Below are positions 26,007 through 35,000 of a DNA stretch of 64,000 nt, in pieces. Under the pieces are notes generated by a model that made no database searches, was not told the DNA's origin, and saw only the letters and a program-made list of their open reading frames with translations. A program made the position numbers and the translations under genes. How positions within the stretch are numbered: the stretch's first letter is position 1; every line of letters begins with the position of its first letter. Location of the stretch: contig JADKID010000017.1 in the NCBI GenBank assembly GCA_016721425.1, positions 1-64,000 on the forward strand. The letters are read 5' to 3'. Source of the DNA: Bryobacterales bacterium. Lineage in GTDB: Bacteria > Acidobacteriota > Terriglobia > Bryobacterales > Bryobacteraceae.

Positions 26007-28384
26007 TCTTCGCGCAGCGTATCCATGGGGCTGACCCGCGACGCGCGCCATGCCGGGCCGGCCGTGGCCAACAGGACGGCCAGCGCCATCATCACGGCCA
26101 CGCCGGCATAAGTGCGGGCGTCCACGGCCTGCACGTCGAAGAGGAATCCGCGCATCACCTCGCCACCGGCCACGGCCAGGCCCAGCCCGATGACGAGGCC
26201 AGCGGCCAGCAACCCGCCCGCGCTGCGCAGCACAATCCAGGCCACCTCCAATGGCATCGCGCCCAGTGCCAGGCGCAGGCCCACCTCGGCGCGCCGCAGA
26301 TGCACGAGGTAGGAGATCACACCGTAAACGCCGGCCATGGCCAGCAGTAGAGCGAGCGCGGCGAAGACGCCGGCGAGCCAACCGCGGAAGCGCGGCGCGG
26401 CTTTGGTATCGGCCAGCAGGCGATCCATGCTGGTGAAGCTCATGGCCAGGCCGGGCCGGCCGCGGCGCACCGTGGCGCGCACCGCCTCCACCAGCGGCGC
26501 GGTCTCTCCGGCCGTGCGCAGGACGACGGTCACCTCGTTCGCCATGAAGGGATGCTGCGGCAGGGGCATGTAGAGCTCGGGCCCGGCGGGGGTGGCCGGA
26601 TCTGGCCGCACGTCGCCCACCACGCCGACCACGCGCATCCAGACGTCGCGATCCAGGCCGCAACGCAGGCGCTTGTTCAGCGGGTCCTCGCCAGGGAAGA
26701 CCTGCGCGGCGAGGGTCTTGCTGATGACGGCGACGGGCTCGGCTTCGAAGACATCGCTTTCGGCGAATTCGCGGCCCAGCAGCAGCGGAACACCCATGAC
26801 GTGGAAGTAGCCGGCGCTGGTCAGACGGAAGCCGGCCTCGGGCTTGATGTCCTGCCGCCCCTCCACCTGGTAGTAGCCGTTGGAGCCGTAGCGCCCGGCG
26901 GGCAGGCCCATGGCCGCGCCGGCGCCGCGCACGCCGGGCAGCGCCGCCAGCTCCGGCAACAGGCGCGCGAACATGCGCGTGACCTCGACGTACTCCGCTT
27001 CCGTGCCGGCCGGGGCGTGGGCATACATCACCATCAGGCGCTCCGGTTGAAAGCCCATGGTCACAACGCTGAGTGCGGCGAGGCTGCGGCCCAGCAGGCC
27101 CGCGCCAACGGCCAGAACCACGGCCACGGCCACCTGCGCCACTGCCAGCGCCTGCCGCAGACGCCTGTGCTGGCCGCCGACGACACCGCGGCCGTGACCC
27201 TGTTTCAACGCGGTATGCACATCCACGCGGCTCGCCTGCCACGCCGGGCTGAGGCCCGCCACGATGCTGGCCGCCAGCGATGCCAGCAGCGCGAAGCCCA
27301 GCACCACAGGGTTCACCGAGACATGATCCAGCCGCAGGATGCCCTCCGGCGCGAGCGCCAGCAACACGTCTGTGAGGTTGTAGGCGAGCAGGGCGCCGAG
27401 TACGCCGCCGGCAAGGGCCAGCAGCGTGCTTTCAGCGAGGGTCTGCCGCAAAATATGCGCGCGCGAGGCGCCCAGCGCCGTGCAGACGGCGAGCTCGCGA
27501 GTCCGCGCCGAGGCGCGCGCCAGCATCAGATTGGAGACATTGGCGCAGGCCAGTAGCAGCAGCAGGCCGGCCGAGGCCAGCAGCCACCACAGCGTGGTCT
27601 TTACCGGCCCGGCGAGTTGATCGCGCAGCGGCACCGCGGCGAAGGTCTTATTCTTATTGCTCTGCGGATACTCGCGCGCCAGATTCGTGCCGAGCGCGGC
27701 GAGGGCGGCCTGCGCTTTTTCGAGCGGCACATCGGACCGCAGCCGGGCGACGGCCCTGTAGTTGAACGCGGTGCGATTGACGTTGAGCGGAGCGGCCGGA
27801 CCGCAGAGCCAGACATCGGATTTATCGGGAAAACGCATGGTGTCCGGCGCGACGCCCGCGATTTCATAGGCGACGTTTTCGACGCGCAGATTATTGCCGA
27901 CGGCGCGCTCGGCGCTGCCAAACTGGCGGCGGGCAAAGCCCTCACTGACCACGGCGGCGCGCTGGGCGTCTTCCGCGCGGAAGAGGCGTCCGGCCAGAGG
28001 CTGCACGGCGAACACACGGAAGAAGCCGTCGTTGACGAAGTAGACGCCGGCGAAATCGGCCTTGCCCTGCAACTGCACGCCCATCTCGCCGCCGTAGTAG
28101 GAACTGATGGCGGAGAAGAGATCGGCGCGCTTGTTGAGGTCGACGAGATCGCCGCCGGTGACGCGCGGGCTGACGCGGCCGGTATCCTGCCAGCGCGTGG
28201 TGAGGCTCACGATCTGCTGAGGCTCCGCGTAGGGCAGCGGCGCCAGCAGCACACCCTCAAAGACGCTAAAGATGGAGGTGCAGGCGCCGACGCCGAGGGC
28301 GAGCGTGCCGGCCGCCATCAGCGCGTAGCCGCGATGCTTGGAGAGGGAACGAAATGCGAATTTGAAATCGTCGGTGAGTGCCAT
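26003..28384 (-). CDS. ADOP-family duplicated permease (MacB/FtsX-like)
   Basis: A 793-residue inner-membrane protein made of two FtsX/MacB-type halves. Each half has a periplasmic MacB-PCD region (first: IFSVFEGVLLAPLPYAEPQQ, GDLVDLNKRADLFSAISSYY; second: LMVMYAHAPAGTEAEYVEVT) and a cluster of membrane helices with the signature LLLLLACANVSNLMLARASA and ARTRELAVCTALGASRAHIL. Such duplicated orphan permeases, without their own ATPase gene alongside, are a known acidobacterial expansion. The ATG at 28384 (MALTDDFKFAFRSLSKHRGY) is the family start. The substrate and the partner ATPase are unknown. Confidence 0.88.
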   Translation of the reverse strand: MALTDDFKFAFRSLSKHRGYALMAAGTLALGVGACTSIFSVFEGVLLAPLPYAEPQQIVSLTTRWQDTGRVSPRVTGGDLVDLNKRADLFSAISSYYGGEMGVQLQGKADFAGVYFVNDGFFRVFAVQPLAGRLFRAEDAQRAAVVSEGFARRQFGSAERAVGNNLRVENVAYEIAGVAPDTMRFPDKSDVWLCGPAAPLNVNRTAFNYRAVARLRSDVPLEKAQAALAALGTNLAREYPQSNKNKTFAAVPLRDQLAGPVKTTLWWLLASAGLLLLLACANVSNLMLARASARTRELAVCTALGASRAHILRQTLAESTLLALAGGVLGALLAYNLTDVLLALAPEGILRLDHVSVNPVVLGFALLASLAASIVAGLSPAWQASRVDVHTALKQGHGRGVVGGQHRRLRQALAVAQVAVAVVLAVGAGLLGRSLAALSVVTMGFQPERLMVMYAHAPAGTEAEYVEVTRMFARLLPELAALPGVRGAGAAMGLPAGRYGSNGYYQVEGRQDIKPEAGFRLTSAGYFHVMGVPLLLGREFAESDVFEAEPVAVISKTLAAQVFPGEDPLNKRLRCGLDRDVWMRVVGVVGDVRPDPATPAGPELYMPLPQHPFMANEVTVVLRTAGETAPLVEAVRATVRRGRPGLAMSFTSMDRLLADTKAAPRFRGWLAGVFAALALLLAMAGVYGVISYLVHLRRAEVGLRLALGAMPLEVAWIVLRSAGGLLAAGLVIGLGLAVAGGEVMRGFLFDVQAVDARTYAGVAVMMALAVLLATAGPAWRASRVSPMDTLRED

Positions 28385-28495
28385 GGCCGGTTGGTTCTGT
28401 AGTGCAGTTCGCGGGCCGCGCGAAACATAAGCAAACACGGGGCCGGGTTCCGGCGGGGTGTCCGATTCCGGGATTGGCTATTCCGCAACCGGTCG

Positions 28496-29089
28496 TCAGG
28501 CGGCGGGCGTCTCGTCGTAGGCACGGCGCAGCCAGTGGATCAGCTCGTTATCGATCTCGTCCAGCGAGACGAGGCCGATGCGGTGGGTGATGCGGTCCTT
28601 CTTGGCGTAGCCGCCGGTTTCGAGGAGGCGGCCCTCGCCGGGGAGCGCGCCGAGGGCGAGACCCAGATCGATGCGTGTGTTGGTGGTGGGCTTGATGTGG
28701 GCGAAGACGAACTTGCGGCGCAGGGGCACCATGGTGGAGCAGGGCGTGGCTGTCACGTCCGGGCCGAGCGAGTAGCCGAGATGGAGAAGGCGATCGTAGA
28801 GGGGACGAAGACCCGCCTTCTTGCCGGCGAACATTTTCTCCACCAGGCCGTCGGGGTCGTAGCCGCCCGGGCTGCCAGCGGCGCGGGCTGCCAGCCACAT
28901 GGCGTAGTTGGTGCCGAGCTGGTATTCGGATTTGAGCCACGCCTGCCGCTCCTTCTCGCCGGACGGGCCGGACTTGAGAATCAGCGCGACCCACTCTTCC
29001 AACGAGCGGCCGGTCTTTTCCTTCAGGCCGTCGAGGATCTTGGCTTCCATGGCGACGGCAGGGTGCGTGGCGTAGTCCTTCTGGCTCAT
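28496..29089 (-). CDS. DUF4287/DUF5655-domain protein
   Basis: A 197-residue cytoplasmic protein. The N-terminus GLKEKTGRSLEEWVALIL with EYQLGTNYAMWLAAR is the DUF4287 pattern. The C-terminal half, with YDRLLHLGYSLGPDVTATPC, RRKFVFAHIKPTTNTRIDLG and DRITHRIGLVSLDEID, is the DUF5655 type, seen as a small domain in restriction-linked and hypothetical proteins. The stop overlaps the next gene's start region by four bases on the same strand. No function can be assigned from sequence; the two domains are frequently fused like this. Confidence 0.75.
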   Translation of the reverse strand: MSQKDYATHPAVAMEAKILDGLKEKTGRSLEEWVALILKSGPSGEKERQAWLKSEYQLGTNYAMWLAARAAGSPGGYDPDGLVEKMFAGKKAGLRPLYDRLLHLGYSLGPDVTATPCSTMVPLRRKFVFAHIKPTTNTRIDLGLALGALPGEGRLLETGGYAKKDRITHRIGLVSLDEIDNELIHWLRRAYDETPAA

Positions 29090-30159
29090 TGCTGTGGCGG
29101 CTTTTCTTTTTCTTCGGGCAGCGGCTCGACGTTGGTGTCGAAGGTGATGGTGGCCTCGGCGCCGAACTTGCGGTAGTTGCGGAACTCGGTGGAGTTTTTC
29201 ACCAGCAGCTTGCCCTCACGCATGCGCATCTCGGATTTCAGCGGCAGGAGGAACTGGCTGCCGGCGATGTCGATGAAGTCGTAATCGAGCGTGTTGCGCG
29301 CCTCCTGGATGGGGAACGAGGCCGGCATGTTTTCCGCCTCCATCGTCACCTTCACCACCATCGGCACGTCGCGATCGACGTAGATGAGGCCGCGGTAGGC
29401 GGGCCTGATTTCGAGCTGTTTCTGGTAGGAGATGCTCCAGTTGGAACGGGACTGGACGACGCGGTAGCTGTAGACGTGGCAGATCTTGCCGCGCAGCTTG
29501 GCCCAACGCTCCCACTGAAACTCGGCTTGTGTGGCGGGCTCGAAGATCTGCTTGAGCATGGTGCCGAACTCGCCGCGGGAGGTGGCGCCGCCGAGCTTGT
29601 CGAAATCGCCCTCGGTGAGGCCGCCATTGACGGAGATGAGCTTGTAGTTTTCCTTCTGCTCGAAGTAGCTGAGGCGGGCGGCGATTTTGTCGGCGAGCTG
29701 GAAGTATTCCAGGCCCGAGGGATCGACGTAGCGGTAGGTCATCTGGAGGCAGATGAAATCGGGCAGGCGCTTGGCGTAGCCCAGCGCGATCTCGCGGGCT
29801 TCGCTGATCACCTTATTCTGGAGCTCGGTGGGCGGCGGCGGCATGGGCGGCGGGGGCGCGGCCTTGAGCGGCGCGTCGGTGACTGGCGTGGTGAAGTTGG
29901 CGGTGGCCTTCACCAGGGCGCTCATGGCGGTGGTGGTCTTCTCGCCCATCCCCTCGTTCATCAGCTCTTCGACGTCCTGGCTGGTGAGTTTCTCGTTGAG
30001 CTTCACGTTCTTGAGGTAATCGGCCACCTGCTTATCCGGGTGCTTGAGCCGGATGGACGAGCGGACGAAGCCCTTCAACTGATTGACGGACATCGTCACG
30101 CCCTGGGCGAAGGCCAGCGCGGCGAGCAGACACACAGAGAGGATCAGGCGGAGCTTCAT
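29086..30159 (-). CDS. Exported hypothetical protein with proline-rich linker
   Basis: A 357-residue secreted protein with a signal peptide (MKLRLILSVCLLAALAFAQ). After a helical region (LKGFVRSSIRLKHPDKQVAD) there is a short proline linker (APPPPMPPPPTEL) and then a ~225-residue domain (YAKRLPDFICLQMTYRYVDP, KIAARLSYFEQKENYKLISV, GTMLKQIFEPATQAEFQWER, VYSYRVVQSRSNWSISYQ) ending LLPLKSEMRMREGKLLVKNS. This domain occurs in many acidobacterial exported proteins of unknown role, with a beta-rich, lipoprotein-carrier-like look. It ends four bases into the following DUF4287/5655 gene. Start chosen for the signal peptide. Confidence 0.65.
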   Translation of the reverse strand: MKLRLILSVCLLAALAFAQGVTMSVNQLKGFVRSSIRLKHPDKQVADYLKNVKLNEKLTSQDVEELMNEGMGEKTTTAMSALVKATANFTTPVTDAPLKAAPPPPMPPPPTELQNKVISEAREIALGYAKRLPDFICLQMTYRYVDPSGLEYFQLADKIAARLSYFEQKENYKLISVNGGLTEGDFDKLGGATSRGEFGTMLKQIFEPATQAEFQWERWAKLRGKICHVYSYRVVQSRSNWSISYQKQLEIRPAYRGLIYVDRDVPMVVKVTMEAENMPASFPIQEARNTLDYDFIDIAGSQFLLPLKSEMRMREGKLLVKNSTEFRNYRKFGAEATITFDTNVEPLPEEKEKPPQQ

Positions 30160-30163
30160 GCCA

Positions 30164-31240
30164 TTAGAATAGACGCCGCTTCCTGGCGGCGGGTTGCGGC
30201 GTTGGCGGACCCAGCGCCTTTTCGATGGCGGCCAGCGCCAGCGGAGCCATGATGCGATAGCCGGTGGGGTTGGGGTGGAGCCCGTCGTCGGCGAGATTGG
30301 GGGCGAGCTGGCCATCGGCGCCGGCCATGGCGGGGTAGTAGTTCAGATACGTGTAGCCACGTTTTTCGCAAAAAGCCTGAAGCCACTTGTTCATTTCGAG
30401 GATGGCCGGGATGGGGCGCTGGCGGGTGCGCTCGTAGGACGGGTTGGCGCCCTTGTGGTGATCGGAGACGGGCAGGATGCCGGCCAGGATGACCTTGATC
30501 TTGTGGGTATCGGCGAGGTCGCACATCATCAGGATGTTGTTTTGGATGGCAGCGGGATCCACGCCGCGGGCGATGTCGTTGGTGCCGGCCAGCAGCAGAA
30601 ACGCGGCGGGCTTGAGGGCGATGACATCGGCGTAGAAGCGGCCGAGCATCTGGCCGGTGATCTGGCCGCTGATGCCGCGGTTGACGAAATCGCGGCCGGG
30701 GAAGTATTCGTTGAGGCGCCAGCCATCGGTGATGGAGTCGCCGTAGAAAACGATGCGGGCACTTTTGGCGGCCGGCGGGGGGAGCTGCACGTTGGCGGCG
30801 GCGTAGCGCTTGAGCGCATCGCGATCGGGCGAGCGGAGATCGTTTTGCAACTGCTCGATCTGGCGCTGGTAGTAAATTTCGATCCGCAGCAGGCTGTCGC
30901 GCAGCTCGGCCAGCTGTTGCTTGGCCATCTCCGGGAAGGTGGCCGGCCGGGGCAGCGTATCGGAGAGCAGCAGGAAGGCGCGCAGGTTCATCATGTAGCG
31001 GTAGTGGAGCTGCGGGTTGCGCATGCCGAGGAACTTGAGGCTATCGACGGACTGGCGCATATTTTCGGCGAGCGGCAGGCTGGCGCGGCCGAGCTCGGCG
31101 CTGGCGACGCCGCTGGCCTCAATCAACTGGAGGCAGCGTTCATAGAGAACGAGGGCTTGCGGATCGTTCAGCGGGGCAACCTGCGGCTGCTGGGCGGGGG
31201 CGGAGAGCGCAAAAGCGGCTAAAACAGAAAGCTTCCACAT
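30164..31240 (-). CDS. SGNH/GDSL-family hydrolase, exported
   Basis: A 358-residue protein with a signal peptide (MWKLSVLAAFALSAPAQ). An N-terminal helical region (about 25-145) is followed by an SGNH domain. Block I reads VFYGDSITDGW with the catalytic Ser, block II has the Gly in RGISGQ, block III is LLAGTNDIARG, and block V is DDGLHPNPTGY with the Asp/His pair. Such enzymes are esterases acting on acylated sugars or lipids. It ends four bases from the next start on this strand, in a run of three exported-protein genes. The substrate is unknown. Confidence 0.88.
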   Translation of the reverse strand: MWKLSVLAAFALSAPAQQPQVAPLNDPQALVLYERCLQLIEASGVASAELGRASLPLAENMRQSVDSLKFLGMRNPQLHYRYMMNLRAFLLLSDTLPRPATFPEMAKQQLAELRDSLLRIEIYYQRQIEQLQNDLRSPDRDALKRYAAANVQLPPPAAKSARIVFYGDSITDGWRLNEYFPGRDFVNRGISGQITGQMLGRFYADVIALKPAAFLLLAGTNDIARGVDPAAIQNNILMMCDLADTHKIKVILAGILPVSDHHKGANPSYERTRQRPIPAILEMNKWLQAFCEKRGYTYLNYYPAMAGADGQLAPNLADDGLHPNPTGYRIMAPLALAAIEKALGPPTPQPAARKRRLF

Positions 31241-31244
31241 TGTT

Positions 31245-31967
31245 TTATTGAGTCTTCTCCAGTTGGAGCGTGATGGTGCCGACATAGAACGGGAGTTGGA
31301 TGCGGACCTGGATGGGGAGACGTTTCTCATCTTCAGTGATCCAGATGAGGAGGCGGCCCTTGCGGCCATAAAAGACGCCATTGAAGAGGAAAGCCTCGTA
31401 ACGGATGGCGGAGAACTGGCCGAGGGGCGTGGTGATCGTCTCGCGCTGCTGCGCCTCGACTTTGGCCATGATGATCTTCTTGCCGTCGCTGATGGGCAGT
31501 TCGACGGACTTGCCAATGGCCGGGCGAAGCTGGCGGAGTTTGTGGAGGCCGCCCATGACGTCGTGGGCGCAGGCGGGCACGTCGATCTCTTTGTTGGTGG
31601 CAGTGGCGCCGGTGTTGAGGTCTTTTTCGAGGAAGTGGGCGCGCTTCTTCTCGCGATCAAAGGTGACCTTGACGTCGCGGTTGCGGCGGCCCTCGTGGGC
31701 TTCGAGACTGATGGCGGTAATGCAGAGGCCGGGGTCGTAGGTGGAGTGGTAGGTATCGAGGACGGAGTAGAGCGAGGCGACGATGCCGGTGGTTCTGAGC
31801 ACGAGCTCGGCACGCGAATCGCCGGACCATTTCACCTGGGCGTCTCCGGCGCGGACGAAGCGCCACTCAATGCCGAAGTTGAGGGTTTCGCCGGGTTGCT
31901 GGGCGAGTGCGGTTGCGGGTGCGGCAAAGGATACAAGTGTCGCGGCCAGCGCGATCCGCAGAATCAT
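31245..31967 (-). CDS. DUF3108-domain exported protein
   Basis: A 240-residue protein from the ATG at 31967, with a signal peptide (MILRIALAATLVSFAAPATA). The body (ETLNFGIEWRFVRAGDAQVK, YHSTYDPGLCITAISLEAHE, KVTFDREKKRAHFL, RLLIWITEDEKRLPIQVRIQ) matches the DUF3108 family, periplasmic beta-rich proteins often encoded beside outer-membrane or polysaccharide functions. It is 4 bases upstream of the SGNH hydrolase and follows the fusion-receptor gene on the same strand after about 50 bases. Function unknown. Confidence 0.8.
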   Translation of the reverse strand: MILRIALAATLVSFAAPATALAQQPGETLNFGIEWRFVRAGDAQVKWSGDSRAELVLRTTGIVASLYSVLDTYHSTYDPGLCITAISLEAHEGRRNRDVKVTFDREKKRAHFLEKDLNTGATATNKEIDVPACAHDVMGGLHKLRQLRPAIGKSVELPISDGKKIIMAKVEAQQRETITTPLGQFSAIRYEAFLFNGVFYGRKGRLLIWITEDEKRLPIQVRIQLPFYVGTITLQLEKTQ

Positions 31968-32018
31968 CGTGCTCTCAGTCTGGCAGATACGCGCGGAGTG
32001 CGGCAAACGCGACCGCGC

Positions 32019-35000
32019 TCACCAGCCGAACGTCACCGCGGCGCGGAACGTGCGGCCGTCGTTCAGCGTGTTGGTGATCTGGCCGAAGTTGCCGTTGGCG
32101 AGGTCGAGACCGGGATCGGCGAACTGCGGCGTATTGGAGAGATTGACGGCCTCGGCGCGGAGGGTCACGCGGCGGCGGGTGTCCATGCTCCAGCTCTTGA
32201 ATACGGCGGCGTTGACGTTGCGGATGCCGCCCTTGCGAAACGTGCTTCGGCCCAGGTTGCCGCGCGGATCAGTGGGCTGGATATAGGAAAAAGCCGAGCG
32301 GGGGAGGAGCGCGCGGGAGGTATCGGGGTTGCCGACGGTGCGGCCGAGGATGGAGGGATCGAGCAGATTGGGGCGATCCGGACCGTTGCCATCGACGTTG
32401 CCGTAGCCGGGGGCGTCGGAGCCGGCGCTGATGCTGAAGGGGGTGCCCTTCTTGAGCAGCACGACGCCGGAGACGGTGATGCCGCGCCACACGGAATACG
32501 AGCCGCGCCACAGAAAGGCGTGCGGCTGATCGAACGTGCTGAGGCCCTTCATGTCGGAGCGCGTCTCGAACTCATAGGCGCTGCGCGAAAGGCGGGTATC
32601 GGCGTCGTAAGCCGTGTTGGTATAAGCGCTGCCCAGGTCCATGGCCTTGCTGAACCAGTAGGCGGCCTCCATGGTGACGCCGCGCCAGCGCGGCAGCACG
32701 GCGCTGACGCGGGCCGCATCGTAGTAGCCGCGCGAGCCGTTGAGCACCCAACGGTAATCGGCAATGCTCTGATCGGCGCGCCGGTCGTTGATGGTGGCGG
32801 TGGTCTGCGGAATGCCCGGCACCACGCGGCCGCGGTTTTTGTACCACATGAGCAGAAGCTTGTGGGAGCGGCTGCCGACGTAGCCGAGTTGCACGCGCCA
32901 CTGCTTGGCTACCTCCAGTTCCCAGGAGGCGTTGTACTGGTAGCTGTAGGGCGTGGCCAGCTCGGGATCGAGCGCGTAGACGTTACCCTTGGCCTGCGCG
33001 ACATTGGCGAGCGGGTTGAGCAGATCCGGCGCGGGTACGGCGAACTTCACGCTACCGGGCGGGCTGAAGCGCACCTGAGAATAGGTGACCGGAAAGATCT
33101 CGCCGAACTGCACGCCGGCGGCGGCGCGCAGCGCGCCCCAGTGTCCGGGCAGGCGGTGGGCGATGCCGAGCGAGGGCGCGAGGTTGTTGAGATCGGCCGA
33201 ATAGGGAATGGTGTTGATGTGGTTCACCTCATTCGGCACGGCGACGGGCTGCCAGCGCAGGCTGTAGGTGAGCGTGGTGGCGGGGCGCAGGCGCCAGGTA
33301 TCGCCGGCGTAAAACTGGCTCTCCCAATTGCGGTAGCCGCGATGGATGTTGCCGATTGAGCCGACAAACTGCGAGGGCGTGCCGAGGCGGAGATTGGTGA
33401 TGGAATCGCGGCCGAAGTCGTTGCCGAAGCCGAAGTAGCCGCGGTGGGCGTCGGTCTCGGCGCCATTCATCTGGCGGCGATCGATGCCGAAGCCGGCGGT
33501 GAAGTTGTGGCGGCCCTGCGCGCGGCGGACGATGCCGGCGTAGCGGAAGAGATTCATGGCGCGATCGAGCGGGATGATGGCCTGCGGACCCAGTGTTTCC
33601 AGGCCTCCGGTGGAGATCATCTGGCCGACGGAGTTGGGCTCGGGGACGAGCAGCGTGCCGAGGCGATCGAAACCCATAGTACCCTCGACAACGGTGCGCG
33701 AATCCCACGCGCGGGTCCAGGTCAGGCGGGCGCGGTGGCCCTTAATGCGCGTATCGGGATTCTGTCCGGCGACGAGTTGGAAGGCATCGACATCCTGGGC
33801 GGTGAAATTGTATTGCGCGGTGAGGCGGTCTTTGGCGGTGACCTCCTGATCGATGCGCACGCCGGCGCTATCGTTATTCACGCGCTGCGGCGCGTTGGTG
33901 TTGAGGGCGCGCTGATTGACGTCGGTGCGGTTGGGCAGTTGCCGGGGATAGGCGTCGAGGAACTGCTGCACGCGGGCGCGCAGGGCGGGGTCCGTGGCGA
34001 GCGCCGTGCGCTCATCGGCCTTGGGCACCAGCACGTTGCCGTTGACCTGGCCGCGGATGTGCTGCTGGCCGCCATCGAGCTGCACCCAGGCGCCGCGCCA
34101 GGCCTTGGTCTGCACTTTGAAGCCGTAGTCATTCTCGTGCGCCGGCTGGACGTCTCCGGCCTGGAAGAATGTGCGAGCGCTGGTGACGGAGTTGAGATGG
34201 GACCAGCGCAGCTCGCCATGGAAGGAATCGGGCCTTTTCGATGCGGCGACGTGCAGGGGCGCGGCGGGGACGTTGCCGAACTCGGCGCCGAAGTAGGAGC
34301 GATCCGCCTTGAACTCGGGCACGAGCGTGGCCGTGGTGCCAACGCGCAGATTGAGCTCCTTGAGCGCGTTGTTATCGACGAGGTTGAACTGCACGTTCTC
34401 GTTGCGGCGGCTCTCGCCACCCTCGGTATCGGCGGCGCCCAGCAGATTCATCTCGATGCGTTTGCGCTGGTTCTCGGCGCGCGTGTCGATCTGCTCCTCG
34501 GCGAGCGCGGCCTGGCGGGAGGGGGTGAGGGTTGTGGTGAAGGCGGCTTCCCTGCCCTCCACTTCGAAGTAGAGCGCGTGGCGGCGCGCGGGGGGTGCGT
34601 CTGGCACATCGGCGCGCGTGACCTTCATGGGCGCGGTTGCCTCCACTTTCAGCTCGAAGCGGAGCGCGCCGATGCGCACGGGCAAGCGGAGCTCGCGGCC
34701 GGCTGTCATGGTGCGCGCGTCGAGCCAATAGGGGTTGAGGCGGAACTGCGGATCGGCTTCGAAGCCGGCGGGGAGCTCGACCTGGCCCTGGAGTTGGAGC
34801 GTGATGCCGAGGCGGTGCGACGCGTCGTCGGTGGTGGTGATTTTGACGGAATCCACCAGGCTCTCGCCGTCGAGCGTGAGGCGGCGCTCGGCGGAGGCGT
34901 TCCTGCGGTACTTGGGCTGGCGGGCGGAGACTTCGTTGGACGAGAAGGCGAGGAGCTCGCCGGGCTCCCACTTCTCCTGACCCAGCCCGTCAATGAGCGG

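Noticed and set aside
25659..27242. 527-codon minus-strand frame overlapping the ADOP permease
   Set aside because: Arginine/alanine/glycine-rich, no domain; the permease frame carries the FtsX/MacB signatures.
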